Below are positions 14,251 to 22,539 of a DNA stretch of 27,582 bases, piece after piece (positions within the stretch are counted from its first letter, which is position 1; each line of letters opens with the position of its first letter). The DNA is from Flavobacteriales bacterium (GTDB taxonomy: Bacteria > Bacteroidota > Bacteroidia > Flavobacteriales_D > CANHHI01). Location: the NCBI GenBank assembly GCA_947460225.1, contig CANHHI010000004.1, positions 1-27,582 of the forward strand. The letters run 5' to 3'. Both the position numbers and the translations under genes were made by a program. The notes beneath the pieces are model-generated. The model was given only the letters and a program-made list of their open reading frames with translations. It did not search any database and had not been told where the DNA came from.

Positions 14251-16935
14251 ATGCTGAGAAAATCTTTTTTTGCCATGGCTGCGCTATGGACTTTATCGGT
14301 CTCGGGACAAACTTTGCTCAAAGGCAAGGTGATTGACGGGGAAGACCAAACCGAAGTAACAGGAGCGAGTGTCTATTTAGATGGCAGTTCGGGAACAACC
14401 ACAGATGTGGGCGGAAGTTTTAGTTTTACAAGTGATTTAAAGGGAGAGCAAACGCTCAAAATTTCTTTTGTAGGCTATGAAACATTGACAAAAAAAGTAA
14501 ACCTCAGCGGTGGAACCGTTAATTTAGGCAACCTAGTTCTAGGCACTTCTCAAGTGCTCAAAGACGTGGAAATACTTGCCGATTTTGTAGAAAGCTCAAG
14601 GGCTACACCCATTGCAGTTTCTACAATTAGCTCCCAGGACATTGAACTCAAATTGGGTAGTCAGGAGTTTCCAGAAGTTTTAAAATCTACACCCGGTGTT
14701 TACACCACCAAATCAGGCGGAGGCTTTGGCGACTCTCGCATTGTGGTTCGTGGCTTTTCTCAAGAATATGTTGCCGTGATGGTGAATGGTATTCCTGTAA
14801 ACGACATGGAAAACGGGGCGGTTTATTGGAGCAATTGGTCTGGGCTTTCAGACTATACCAAAGCGCAACAAGTGCAAAGAGGCTTGGGCGCATCAAAACT
14901 TGCCATTAACTCCGTAGGCGGAACCATCAACACCATTACCCGCACCACAGATGCACAGCAAGGTGGTGCAGTGTCTAGCTCAGTGGGCAGTTATGGCACG
15001 TTTAAAACAAAATTTTTATACAACACAGGCGAAATGGGCAAAGGCTGGTTTTTGAGTTTAGGTGCAGGATTTTCAAAAGGCGATGGTTATGTGCCAGGTA
15101 CGCAATACGAATCTTATAGCTATTTTGGCTCACTCACCAAAACCTTTGGCAAAAACCATATTTTGACTTTTATGGCAACAGGTGCGCCACAATCGCATGG
15201 ACAGAGGAATATAAGAGGTACTGACGCATCTTATGCAAAATACGGAAATTACTATAACCCAGAATATGCGCAAGGCAAAAATGTGGCTGAAAATCAATTT
15301 CATAAACCGCATATCAGCGTAAACTATACTTGGAACGTAAAAGACAATATTACTTGGCAGACGTCTCTATATGCTTCTATTGCCAGAGGATATGGTCAAG
15401 GAACACTAATAGATACTTCCGACAATAGAATGTCTAAATTATCAAAAAGCGAAAAAACAAATTTTATTAATATTACCAATAGGGGCTTGGTAAATAAGCC
15501 TTATGCTGGAGCAGACGGAACATTGGATTGGTCGCTCATACAGTCTTATAATTCAGGTACCACACCGCAATCATGGACAGATCTTTGGGGAGACAAAATT
15601 AGCCCAAATGCAGTTGATGCAAATGGTGAATACCAATCTTTGATGGTTTTGCGTGGCAGTTACAACGAACACAATTGGTACGGCGGGATTTCTACAGTGC
15701 GTTATGAACCTATCAAACAAGTGGTTATTAGTGGTGGTTTGGACGCCAGAACGTATCAAGGCGACCACTACCGAAAAGTTTTAGATTTATTAGGTGGCGA
15801 TTATTACCTAGATAAAAAAGATAAAAATGATACGCAGAAAAAAGTGCGTGTTGGAGACAAAGTGGATTATTACAATACGACTTTTGTCAATTGGCTAGGT
15901 GCTTTTGGACAAGTAGAATATAAAAATGACTACATTTCTACTTTTGTAAACGGCTCAGTATCTAACAAAAGCTACAAACGCAAAGACTATTTTAACTATA
16001 AAAATGATGACCCTAAACAGACTACACCGTGGAAACATTATTTGGGTTACAATGTGAAGGCTGGTTTTGGCTATAACATCAATAAAAACCACAATGTATT
16101 TGTCAATGGTGGGTATTACAACAATGCGCCTTTTGTAAATACTATTTTTGCCAATAACAACAATGAGGTAAATAAAAGTGTAAAAAATGAAAAGGTCTAT
16201 GCCGCTGAACTCGGTTATGGCATGAAATACAAAATATTTGCAGCCAATGTCAATGCGTATTATACCCGTTGGAATGACCGTGCGTTTAAAGTTAATTTGC
16301 TAAATAACTTAGGCTATGCCGTTATTCCTGGTATGGCACAAGAGCATTATGGCGTAGAGTTGGATTTTGAAATAAAACCTGTGCATTTTATGCGCATAAA
16401 CGGTATGTTTTCTTTTGGAGATTGGCAATATAAGAGTTACGTGAAAGACGCAACCTTTGTAGATGAGAATGATCCAAGCAAACAAACCATTGTAAATTTA
16501 GACTTGCGCAACGTGAAAGTGCCTGATGCTGCGCAGTTGACCGCAGCACTTAGCGTGCGTTTTGATATTTGGAAAGGCTTATTTGTGGCAGTGGACGGTT
16601 TATTTACAGATTTTCATTATGCTGGATTTAACCCAGCGGGTAGATTTTTGACAGTAGATCCAAACAAACCTGTTGATCCAACTAAACCATTGCCTGCAGT
16701 TAATAATTCGCAATCTTGGCGCATGCCTCGTTATTACACCTTAGATGCGCAAATCGGTTGGAATATTGCCTTGAAAGGTGCCAATAAATTGACTTTGCTT
16801 GCCAATGTGAATAATTTCACCAACAATTTGTATATTTCCGAAGGAACAAGTGGCAATAACAACGACCGAGCAACCTCTTCCTACTACTATGGTTCGCCGA
16901 TTATGTGGACAGGAACAGTGAAATTTAGCTTTTAA
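14251..16935 (+). CDS. TonB-dependent receptor, paralogue 1
   Basis: An 894-residue outer-membrane receptor. It has a signal peptide (about residues 1-20, ending SVSG-QT), a carboxypeptidase-D-regulatory-like domain (about 22-105: LKGKVIDG, GASVYLDG, FVGYETL), a plug domain (about 120-235: TPIAVSTISSQDIELK, MVNGIPVNDMENG, GLGASKLAINSVGGTINT) and a 22-strand-type barrel ending MWTGTVKFSF with terminal Phe, the BAM recognition signal. No SusD-like lipoprotein gene is adjacent, so it is not a polysaccharide-utilization pair; the ligand is unknown. An in-frame TTG at 14218 is rejected because it overlaps the promoter box. It has its own promoter and a strong terminator, and the paralogue follows 76 bp later. 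Confidence 0.95.
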   Translation: MLRKSFFAMAALWTLSVSGQTLLKGKVIDGEDQTEVTGASVYLDGSSGTTTDVGGSFSFTSDLKGEQTLKISFVGYETLTKKVNLSGGTVNLGNLVLGTSQVLKDVEILADFVESSRATPIAVSTISSQDIELKLGSQEFPEVLKSTPGVYTTKSGGGFGDSRIVVRGFSQEYVAVMVNGIPVNDMENGAVYWSNWSGLSDYTKAQQVQRGLGASKLAINSVGGTINTITRTTDAQQGGAVSSSVGSYGTFKTKFLYNTGEMGKGWFLSLGAGFSKGDGYVPGTQYESYSYFGSLTKTFGKNHILTFMATGAPQSHGQRNIRGTDASYAKYGNYYNPEYAQGKNVAENQFHKPHISVNYTWNVKDNITWQTSLYASIARGYGQGTLIDTSDNRMSKLSKSEKTNFINITNRGLVNKPYAGADGTLDWSLIQSYNSGTTPQSWTDLWGDKISPNAVDANGEYQSLMVLRGSYNEHNWYGGISTVRYEPIKQVVISGGLDARTYQGDHYRKVLDLLGGDYYLDKKDKNDTQKKVRVGDKVDYYNTTFVNWLGAFGQVEYKNDYISTFVNGSVSNKSYKRKDYFNYKNDDPKQTTPWKHYLGYNVKAGFGYNINKNHNVFVNGGYYNNAPFVNTIFANNNNEVNKSVKNEKVYAAELGYGMKYKIFAANVNAYYTRWNDRAFKVNLLNNLGYAVIPGMAQEHYGVELDFEIKPVHFMRINGMFSFGDWQYKSYVKDATFVDENDPSKQTIVNLDLRNVKVPDAAQLTAALSVRFDIWKGLFVAVDGLFTDFHYAGFNPAGRFLTVDPNKPVDPTKPLPAVNNSQSWRMPRYYTLDAQIGWNIALKGANKLTLLANVNNFTNNLYISEGTSGNNNDRATSSYYYGSPIMWTGTVKFSF

Positions 16936-16938
16936 ATG

Positions 16939-16965
16939 AAAGTCCCGCAAATGCGGGACTTTTTG
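16939..16965 (+). terminator. Intrinsic terminator between the two receptor genes
   Basis: AAAGTCCCGC (16939-16948), loop AAAT, GCGGGACTTT (16953-16962) and a run of T. It is a GC-rich perfect stem of 10 bp, 3 bp after the stop codon of paralogue 1. It should limit read-through into paralogue 2. Confidence 0.9.
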
Positions 16966-17011
16966 CTTATCCATTTTAAACAAATAATATATCATCACAA
17001 GGTTCTTTTAT

Positions 17012-19690
17012 ATGCTTAAAAATTCTTTTTTAGTCCTAGCTATGCTATGGGCTTACCCTATCTTTGGTCAAACCCTTATTAAAGGAAAAATTACAGACAA
17101 AGAGTATCAAACCCAAGTCATTGGAGCGAGCGTTTATTTTGAAGACAACTCTGGAGCAACAACAGATGTGGGCGGAATTTTTAGTTTTAAAACCAATTTG
17201 CAGGGCGAACAAACCCTGAAAATTTCGCTTATCGGTTATGAAACCATTACAAAAAAAGTCGTGCTAAACGCTGAAACCTTAGATATAGGCGAGATTGCGC
17301 TGAGCTCCTCACAAATGCTCAAAGACGTCGAAGTGCTTGCAGATTTTATAGACAACCCAAGAACCACACCCATTGCCGTATCCACCATGGCAGCGCAAGA
17401 TATTCAGCTCAAAATAGGCAGCCAAGAACTGGTAGAGGTACTAAAAACCACCCCCAGCATTTACGCCACGAAATCAGGTGGTGGATATGGCGATTCCCGC
17501 ATTTCTGTGCGTGGCTTTGGACAAGAAAATATCGCTGTCATGGTCAATGGCATACACGTCAATGATATGGAGGACGGTATGCTCTATTGGAGCAATTGGG
17601 CTGGGCTTGGTGATTTTGCCAAAGCCATACAAGTGCAAAGGGGTTTGGGAGCATCTAAAATGACCATCAATGCTGTGGGCGGAACGCTCAATATTATTAC
17701 CAAAAACTTAGAACCTGAGCAAAACGGCTTTGTTGCGGGTTCTGTGGGCAATTACAATAGCCAAAAGATGAGTTTTGCCTACAATACAGGCATGCTAAAA
17801 GGCGATTGGGCTTTATCTTTGGGGGCTAGCCGTTCCAGTAGCGATGGATATGTCGCAGGCACTGATCATATTGCATATAATTATTTTGCCTCTTTAACGA
17901 AAGTTTTTGGCACCAAACACACCCTAAATTTTACTGCCATTGGCTCGCCTCAACAACACGGGCATGCCTTCATCATGGGTAGCGATGCGTCTTATGCAAA
18001 ACATGGGAATTTCTATAATCCTGTTGATGCAGGGGCACGAAACAACAACATCAACGCATTTCATATTCCCTTGTTCAGCTTGAATTATATTTGGAACATC
18101 AGCGAAAAAATGAGCTGGCAAAATGTGGCGTATGCGCTGGTGGGCTCGGGTTATTTAACCGCCGTGGTGATGAATCAAGACGATGCACGCATTGCAAATG
18201 CACAAGACAAAAACAATCTAGGGCTTAACCCCTTTGCGGTGGGTTTTGAAAACATACTCACAGACCCCAAGGGCTTTGTGCGCAAACCATACCGAGGTGC
18301 TGGTCAAACATTAGACTGGTCTTTGATAGAATCTTACAACCGAGGCATTACACCCAGTCAGTGGCAATCTGATTTTACAGGCATAACGGACAATGTGCAA
18401 ACCGAGAATGGCTATCAATCGCTCCTTGCCATGACTGGCATTCACAATAAAAAACAGTTTTATGGCGCAACGTCTAGCCTGCGCTACGAACCCATAAAAT
18501 CGCTGAGCATTACAGGAGGGCTGGATTATCGGTATTTTCAAGTGCAGCAATACCGTAGCATTATGGATTTACTGGGTGGTGATTTTTACTTGGACAATAA
18601 CGACCTCAATCAGCCCAATAAAATAGCTAAAAATGGAGATATAATAGACTTTAATTACATGGGGTATGTCAATTGGGTGGGTGGTTTTGCGCAAGTGGAA
18701 TATAAAAATGATTACATATCTACTTTCCTAACAGGCTCTTTGTCTAACAAAAGCTACAGACGCAAAGACTTTTTACACTACTACAATAACGACCCAGAAC
18801 GTCTGACAACTTGGAAAAATTATCTGAGTTATCATGTAAAAACGGGCATTGGCTACAACATCAACAAAAATCATCATCTATTTTTAAATGCCGGGCATTA
18901 CAACAATGCGCCACTTATCAACAACATTTTTTTAAACGGGCGAAACGATTGGGCAAGCAACGTGAAAAATGAAAAAGTGTATGCTACAGAATTGGGCTAT
19001 GGCATCAATTACGCCATTTTTTCGGCGCATGTTACCGCATATTATACTTTATGGAAAGACCGTTCTTTTAAACTAGACGTAAACAATATCAGCACCTTGG
19101 TGCCAGGTATTAGTCAACAACATTACGGCGTAGAGTTTGATTTTGAACTTAGACCCTTGTCATTTATGCACATTAACGGCATGTTTTCTTGGGGCAATTG
19201 GTCTTATTTGAGTTATGTTAAGGGCGTTAATATCATCAATGCAAGCAATACCGCAAATTTTGAAACCATAGATTTGGATTTGCGCAAAGTTAAAGAAGGT
19301 GGTGCAGCACAATTGACCAGCTCACTTAGCCTGCGATTTGACATTTGGAAAGGTTTATTTATTGCGCTAGATGCTTATTATGCCGATTTTTTATATGCTT
19401 ATTTTGACCCTGCAAATCGCAAAGGAATCACAACGCCAACAAGTGTGCAAGCCCCAGATGCTGAACAATCTTGGCGTTTGCCCGCATATTACACCTTAGA
19501 TGCACAATTGGGCTGGAATTTTGCATTAAAGGGGAAAAATAAACTCACACTTTTAGCAAACGTAAACAATTTGACGAATCATTTATACATTACAGAAGCC
19601 AATGACGGGGTTCAACACAATAGAGCGTCTTCTAATTATTTTTATGGCGCACCCATTATGTGGACAGGTACTGTGAAATTTAGCTTTTAA
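17012..19690 (+). CDS. TonB-dependent receptor, paralogue 2
   Basis: An 892-residue paralogue of the preceding receptor, arising by tandem duplication. The order is the same: signal peptide (about 1-19, ending PIFG-QT), carboxypeptidase-regulatory-like domain (LIKGKITD, GASVYFED, LIGYETI), plug (TPIAVSTMAAQDIQLK, MVNGIHVNDMEDG, GLGASKMTINAVGGTLN) and barrel ending MWTGTVKFSF. The N-terminal domain, plug and barrel strands align closely, while a barrel stretch around residues 375-430 has no clear match and is longer, suggesting different extracellular loops and a different ligand. Fifteen bases across the start (17002-17016, GTTCTTTTATATGCT) are identical to paralogue 1. No TAnnTTTG box is visible in the 46-bp gap after the upstream terminator, so how it is transcribed is unclear. 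Confidence 0.95.
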   Translation: MLKNSFLVLAMLWAYPIFGQTLIKGKITDKEYQTQVIGASVYFEDNSGATTDVGGIFSFKTNLQGEQTLKISLIGYETITKKVVLNAETLDIGEIALSSSQMLKDVEVLADFIDNPRTTPIAVSTMAAQDIQLKIGSQELVEVLKTTPSIYATKSGGGYGDSRISVRGFGQENIAVMVNGIHVNDMEDGMLYWSNWAGLGDFAKAIQVQRGLGASKMTINAVGGTLNIITKNLEPEQNGFVAGSVGNYNSQKMSFAYNTGMLKGDWALSLGASRSSSDGYVAGTDHIAYNYFASLTKVFGTKHTLNFTAIGSPQQHGHAFIMGSDASYAKHGNFYNPVDAGARNNNINAFHIPLFSLNYIWNISEKMSWQNVAYALVGSGYLTAVVMNQDDARIANAQDKNNLGLNPFAVGFENILTDPKGFVRKPYRGAGQTLDWSLIESYNRGITPSQWQSDFTGITDNVQTENGYQSLLAMTGIHNKKQFYGATSSLRYEPIKSLSITGGLDYRYFQVQQYRSIMDLLGGDFYLDNNDLNQPNKIAKNGDIIDFNYMGYVNWVGGFAQVEYKNDYISTFLTGSLSNKSYRRKDFLHYYNNDPERLTTWKNYLSYHVKTGIGYNINKNHHLFLNAGHYNNAPLINNIFLNGRNDWASNVKNEKVYATELGYGINYAIFSAHVTAYYTLWKDRSFKLDVNNISTLVPGISQQHYGVEFDFELRPLSFMHINGMFSWGNWSYLSYVKGVNIINASNTANFETIDLDLRKVKEGGAAQLTSSLSLRFDIWKGLFIALDAYYADFLYAYFDPANRKGITTPTSVQAPDAEQSWRLPAYYTLDAQLGWNFALKGKNKLTLLANVNNLTNHLYITEANDGVQHNRASSNYFYGAPIMWTGTVKFSF

Positions 19691-19704
19691 TCCCAACATA
19701 AACC

Positions 19705-19733
19705 AAAAACCTCCCAAATTGGGAGGTTTTTTA
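19705..19733. terminator. Bidirectional terminator between receptor 2 and arginase
   Basis: AAAAACCTCCC (19705-19715), loop AAATT, GGGAGGTTTTT (19721-19731) with T tract. The A run on the left gives a T run on the minus strand, so it can serve both the receptor gene (plus) and the rocD-rocF unit (minus), whose last stop is at 19749. Confidence 0.88.
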
Positions 19734-19748
19734 TTGGTGAAATTGGCG

Positions 19749-20696
19749 TTAAGCTACTTTATATTTTTTTTCTGAGACACTTGTCAGCAAAGGCAATAAA
19801 ACACCATGTGCAATTTCTGCCATTTGATTTTCTTTATCCAGCAAAGGATTGATTTCAGTAACTTCTAAAGCTATAAGTTTTGGGTCTTGCCAAAAATATT
19901 GCAAAAACACTTGCACCTCCTCGGGGTCAAATCCATCGGGTACAGGCGTTCCTGTGCCTTTGGAAAAACGAGGGTCTAAACTATCCACGTCCCATGAAAT
20001 ATAGAGCATATCGCAATGGTTTAGATAATTTTGCACTGTTTTTGCCAAAGTGGGTAAACCCGCCTTTCTCGCTTCTGCTACGCTAATATACTTTATGTTT
20101 TGTTCTTTAAGCACTTGCCACTCTTCTTTTTCCAAATCCCGAATACCTACAAAAACCAAATCCTCTGGGCGGAGCATAGGCGAAACTCCTGCCAAGTGCT
20201 TAAATTGCTCCCACAAATCCGTTTGACTTTGCGTAAGTGTGTTGCATTGCAAATGCGCATGGTCTAAGCCCAGAGCCATTGCCAAGGGCATGCCATGCAG
20301 GTTTCCCGAAGGCGTGGTATAAAAAGAATGTATGTCCGCATGGGCATCTATCCAAATTACCCCTAATTTTTTATCGGGATACGCTCTTTTTATACCCGCC
20401 AAGGTGCCAATGGCATTGCTGTGGTCGCCACTAAACACCAAGGGGAAATCTTGTTGCGCTAAGGTTTTTTGCACGGCTGTTGCCAAATCATCTACGCAAG
20501 CATAAATTGCTTCTGGATATTTGGCGGGTTTTGTTTGTATGTGGGCTAATGCTTTTTCTTGCGTATGGGTTTTGGTGATGCTATTTTTTAAGTAAATGTC
20601 TGCATGAGACAAAAATAAGGCTTGCGCCCCTAAACCTGCGCCACGCTTTCCAGCACCTAAATCGGAGGGAGCGTGAATAATCTGTAATTTCCTCAT
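19749..20696 (-). CDS. rocF: Arginase (arginase/agmatinase/formiminoglutamase family)
   Basis: A 315-residue cytoplasmic Mn enzyme. All six metal ligands of the family are present in the usual motifs: His in FSGDHSNAIG, Asp-His-Asp in WIDAHADIHS, and two Asp in SWDVDSLDP. The motif KGTGTPVPDG and the later EVTEINPLLD fit arginase rather than agmatinase or formiminoglutamase. It hydrolyses arginine to ornithine and urea. Its ATG overlaps the stop codon of the ornithine aminotransferase gene (ATGA at 20693-20696), so the two are co-translated; together they turn arginine into glutamate semialdehyde. Exact substrate is inferred from motif and neighbour. Confidence 0.88.
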   Translation of the reverse strand: MRKLQIIHAPSDLGAGKRGAGLGAQALFLSHADIYLKNSITKTHTQEKALAHIQTKPAKYPEAIYACVDDLATAVQKTLAQQDFPLVFSGDHSNAIGTLAGIKRAYPDKKLGVIWIDAHADIHSFYTTPSGNLHGMPLAMALGLDHAHLQCNTLTQSQTDLWEQFKHLAGVSPMLRPEDLVFVGIRDLEKEEWQVLKEQNIKYISVAEARKAGLPTLAKTVQNYLNHCDMLYISWDVDSLDPRFSKGTGTPVPDGFDPEEVQVFLQYFWQDPKLIALEVTEINPLLDKENQMAEIAHGVLLPLLTSVSEKKYKVA

Positions 20697-21949
20697 AGTT
20701 TTAACTGGTTAAAATAAATTAAAGTTTTTTCAATGATGTTTAATGCTTCTATGATCTGCGCTTGACGAATAATCAAAGGTGGTGCCAGGCGGATAATATT
20801 GCCGTGTGTAGGTTTTGCCAAAAGCCCATGTTCTTTCAGGGCAAGGCAAATATTCCAAGCCGTTTCACTCTCGGGGCTATCCGCAATGGTTATGGCATTG
20901 AGCAAGCCCTTGCCACGAACCCCAGAAATAATCGGGTGTCTTTCTTGTATTTTGCGCAAACCTGCCCGAAATAAATCCCCTATAAAATTAGCATTTTCAG
21001 CCAATTTTTCATCACGAACAATTTCCAAAGCCGTTATAGCGACTTTGCACGCCAGCGGATTTCCCCCAAAGGTAGAACCATGTTGCCCGGGGTGAATCAC
21101 CTGCATGATATGTTCATCGCAAAGCACTGCCGAAACTGGAAGCATACCCCCAGAAATAGCTTTGCCCAAAATAAGCATATCGGCACGCACGCCTTCATGA
21201 TCACAAGCCAGTAATTTTCCCGTTCTGGCAATGCCTGTTTGAATTTCATCAGCGATAAAAAGCACATTGTTTTGCTTGCATAAATTATACGCCCCACGCA
21301 AATAGCCTTCATCAGGCACAAAAACCCCCGCTTCGCCTTGAATGGGCTCCACCAAAAATCCAGCTACATTTTTGTCGGCTAAGGCTTTTTCTAGGGCAGG
21401 CAAATCATTGTAAGGCACCGTAACAAAACCGCCGTCAAAAGGACCAAAACCTTGCTTAGAACCTTGATCCGAAGAAAAAGAAACAATGGTTGATGTTCTG
21501 CCGTGAAAATTTTGGCTACACACAATAATTTTTGCCTGATTTTCGGCAATACTTTTTTGTTCATAACCCCATTTTCGGCAAATTTTAATGGCAGTTTCCA
21601 CCGCTTCTGCGCCCGTATTCATGGGTAGCATTTTTTCATAACCAAAATAAGCTGTTAAAAACTTGGCAAATGCCCCCAATTCCGCATTGTAAAAAGCACG
21701 AGAAGTCAGCGTGAGTTTCCCTGCTTGCTCCTGAATGGTTTTGACCAATTTTGGGTGGCAATGTCCTTGATTAACCGCCGAATACGCCGACAAAAAATCC
21801 AAGTACTTTTTGCCGTCCACGTCCCACACATACACGCCTTTGCCTCTTTCTAAAACCACGGGCAAGGGGTGATAATTGTGCGCACTGTATTTTTGCTCCA
21901 TTTCCATGAGCGTCTGCGCTCTACCACTTGTTTTTTCTACTTTTAGCAT
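20693..21949 (-). CDS. rocD: Ornithine--oxo-acid transaminase
   Basis: A 418-residue class III PLP aminotransferase. It moves the delta-amino group of ornithine to 2-oxoglutarate, giving glutamate-5-semialdehyde. Family blocks: NYHPLPVVLERGKGVYVWD near residue 26, FLSAYSAVNQGHCHPK, MNTGAEAVETAIK, FHGRTS, EPIQGEAGV, the PLP-contacting DEIQTGIARTG, the PLP lysine in ILGKAISGGMLPVSAVL, and HGSTFGGNPLAC. NTGAEAVETAIK and YSAVNQGHCHP favour RocD over acetylornithine aminotransferase. It is the first gene of the pair with arginase, which begins within its stop codon. Confidence 0.95.
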   Translation of the reverse strand: MLKVEKTSGRAQTLMEMEQKYSAHNYHPLPVVLERGKGVYVWDVDGKKYLDFLSAYSAVNQGHCHPKLVKTIQEQAGKLTLTSRAFYNAELGAFAKFLTAYFGYEKMLPMNTGAEAVETAIKICRKWGYEQKSIAENQAKIIVCSQNFHGRTSTIVSFSSDQGSKQGFGPFDGGFVTVPYNDLPALEKALADKNVAGFLVEPIQGEAGVFVPDEGYLRGAYNLCKQNNVLFIADEIQTGIARTGKLLACDHEGVRADMLILGKAISGGMLPVSAVLCDEHIMQVIHPGQHGSTFGGNPLACKVAITALEIVRDEKLAENANFIGDLFRAGLRKIQERHPIISGVRGKGLLNAITIADSPESETAWNICLALKEHGLLAKPTHGNIIRLAPPLIIRQAQIIEALNIIEKTLIYFNQLKL

Positions 21950-21974
21950 AAAAACTGAGATTAAAAATTTATGG

Positions 21975-21981
21975 CAAGTTA
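21975..21981 (-). promoter_or_regulatory. Weak candidate -7 box of the rocD-rocF unit
   Basis: TAACTTG on the minus strand is one T short of TAnnTTTG. Its distance to the rocD ATG, 25 nt, fits the other promoters here, but no -33 element is seen. Low confidence. Confidence 0.25.
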
Positions 21982-22042
21982 CTGCTTTTTACGCAAGTAA
22001 AAAAATAGGTGTTCGATTTCCTATAAATATGTTTATTTTTAG

Positions 22043-22050
22043 TATATTTG
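22043..22050 (+). promoter_or_regulatory. -7 box of the SPOR-patatin-ddl unit
   Basis: TATATTTG ends 27 nt before the ATG at 22078. No clear TTTG lies at the expected distance upstream. It argues for the ATG at 22078 rather than an in-frame TTG at 22048, which would overlap the box. Confidence 0.55.
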
Positions 22051-22077
22051 TCCTTTTGTAGTGTTTACGAGAACATC

Positions 22078-22539
22078 ATGCGTTTATTTTTAGTGTATTT
22101 GAGTATTTTCCTGCACCCATGTTTGTGGGGGCAAAAAGCACAAAACCCCACGAGCGATTTGTTTGTGGTGGATACCTTATCTATGGCGAAAAACATTATT
22201 GTTGTGGCACAAAAAGAATTTTTTGATGCCTTGGAACAATCTTACCAGTATAAAAACCCAAACATTGCGGGCTATAGAATTCAACTGGTTTTCCACACGG
22301 ATTACGACAAAGCCAAGAGCAGTTTGGCTTTATTTAAAAATAAATTCCCCAGCGAACCTTTTTCTGAATTGGACTACAAAGAACCTTATCACCGTTTGCG
22401 GGTGGGCAATTTTCGCACAAAAATAGATGCCCTGCGCATGCTTTTGCAATATAAAAAAGAAGGCTACAACGGCGCATATATTGTGCCTGTGCGCATTCGT
22501 GTGCAATTGTTAGATGCAAACTTGGACAATAAACTATGA
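22078..22539 (+). CDS. Exported SPOR-domain protein
   Basis: A 153-residue protein with a signal peptide (residues 1-18, hydrophobic 3-12, ending LWGQ). The C-terminal part, about residues 65-142, has the SPOR pattern: GYRIQLVF, then a helix with AKSSLALFKNKFP, then YHRLRVGNFRTKIDALRMLLQYK and a final YNGAYIVP strand. SPOR domains bind peptidoglycan strands lacking stem peptides, often at the division site, so a periplasmic wall-associated role is expected. Residues 20-64 are not recognised. Cys15 is not in a proper lipobox (LHPC). Its stop codon overlaps the next start (ATGA at 22536-22539), so it is coupled to the patatin gene. It is the first gene of a five-gene unit. Confidence 0.85.
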   Translation: MRLFLVYLSIFLHPCLWGQKAQNPTSDLFVVDTLSMAKNIIVVAQKEFFDALEQSYQYKNPNIAGYRIQLVFHTDYDKAKSSLALFKNKFPSEPFSELDYKEPYHRLRVGNFRTKIDALRMLLQYKKEGYNGAYIVPVRIRVQLLDANLDNKL

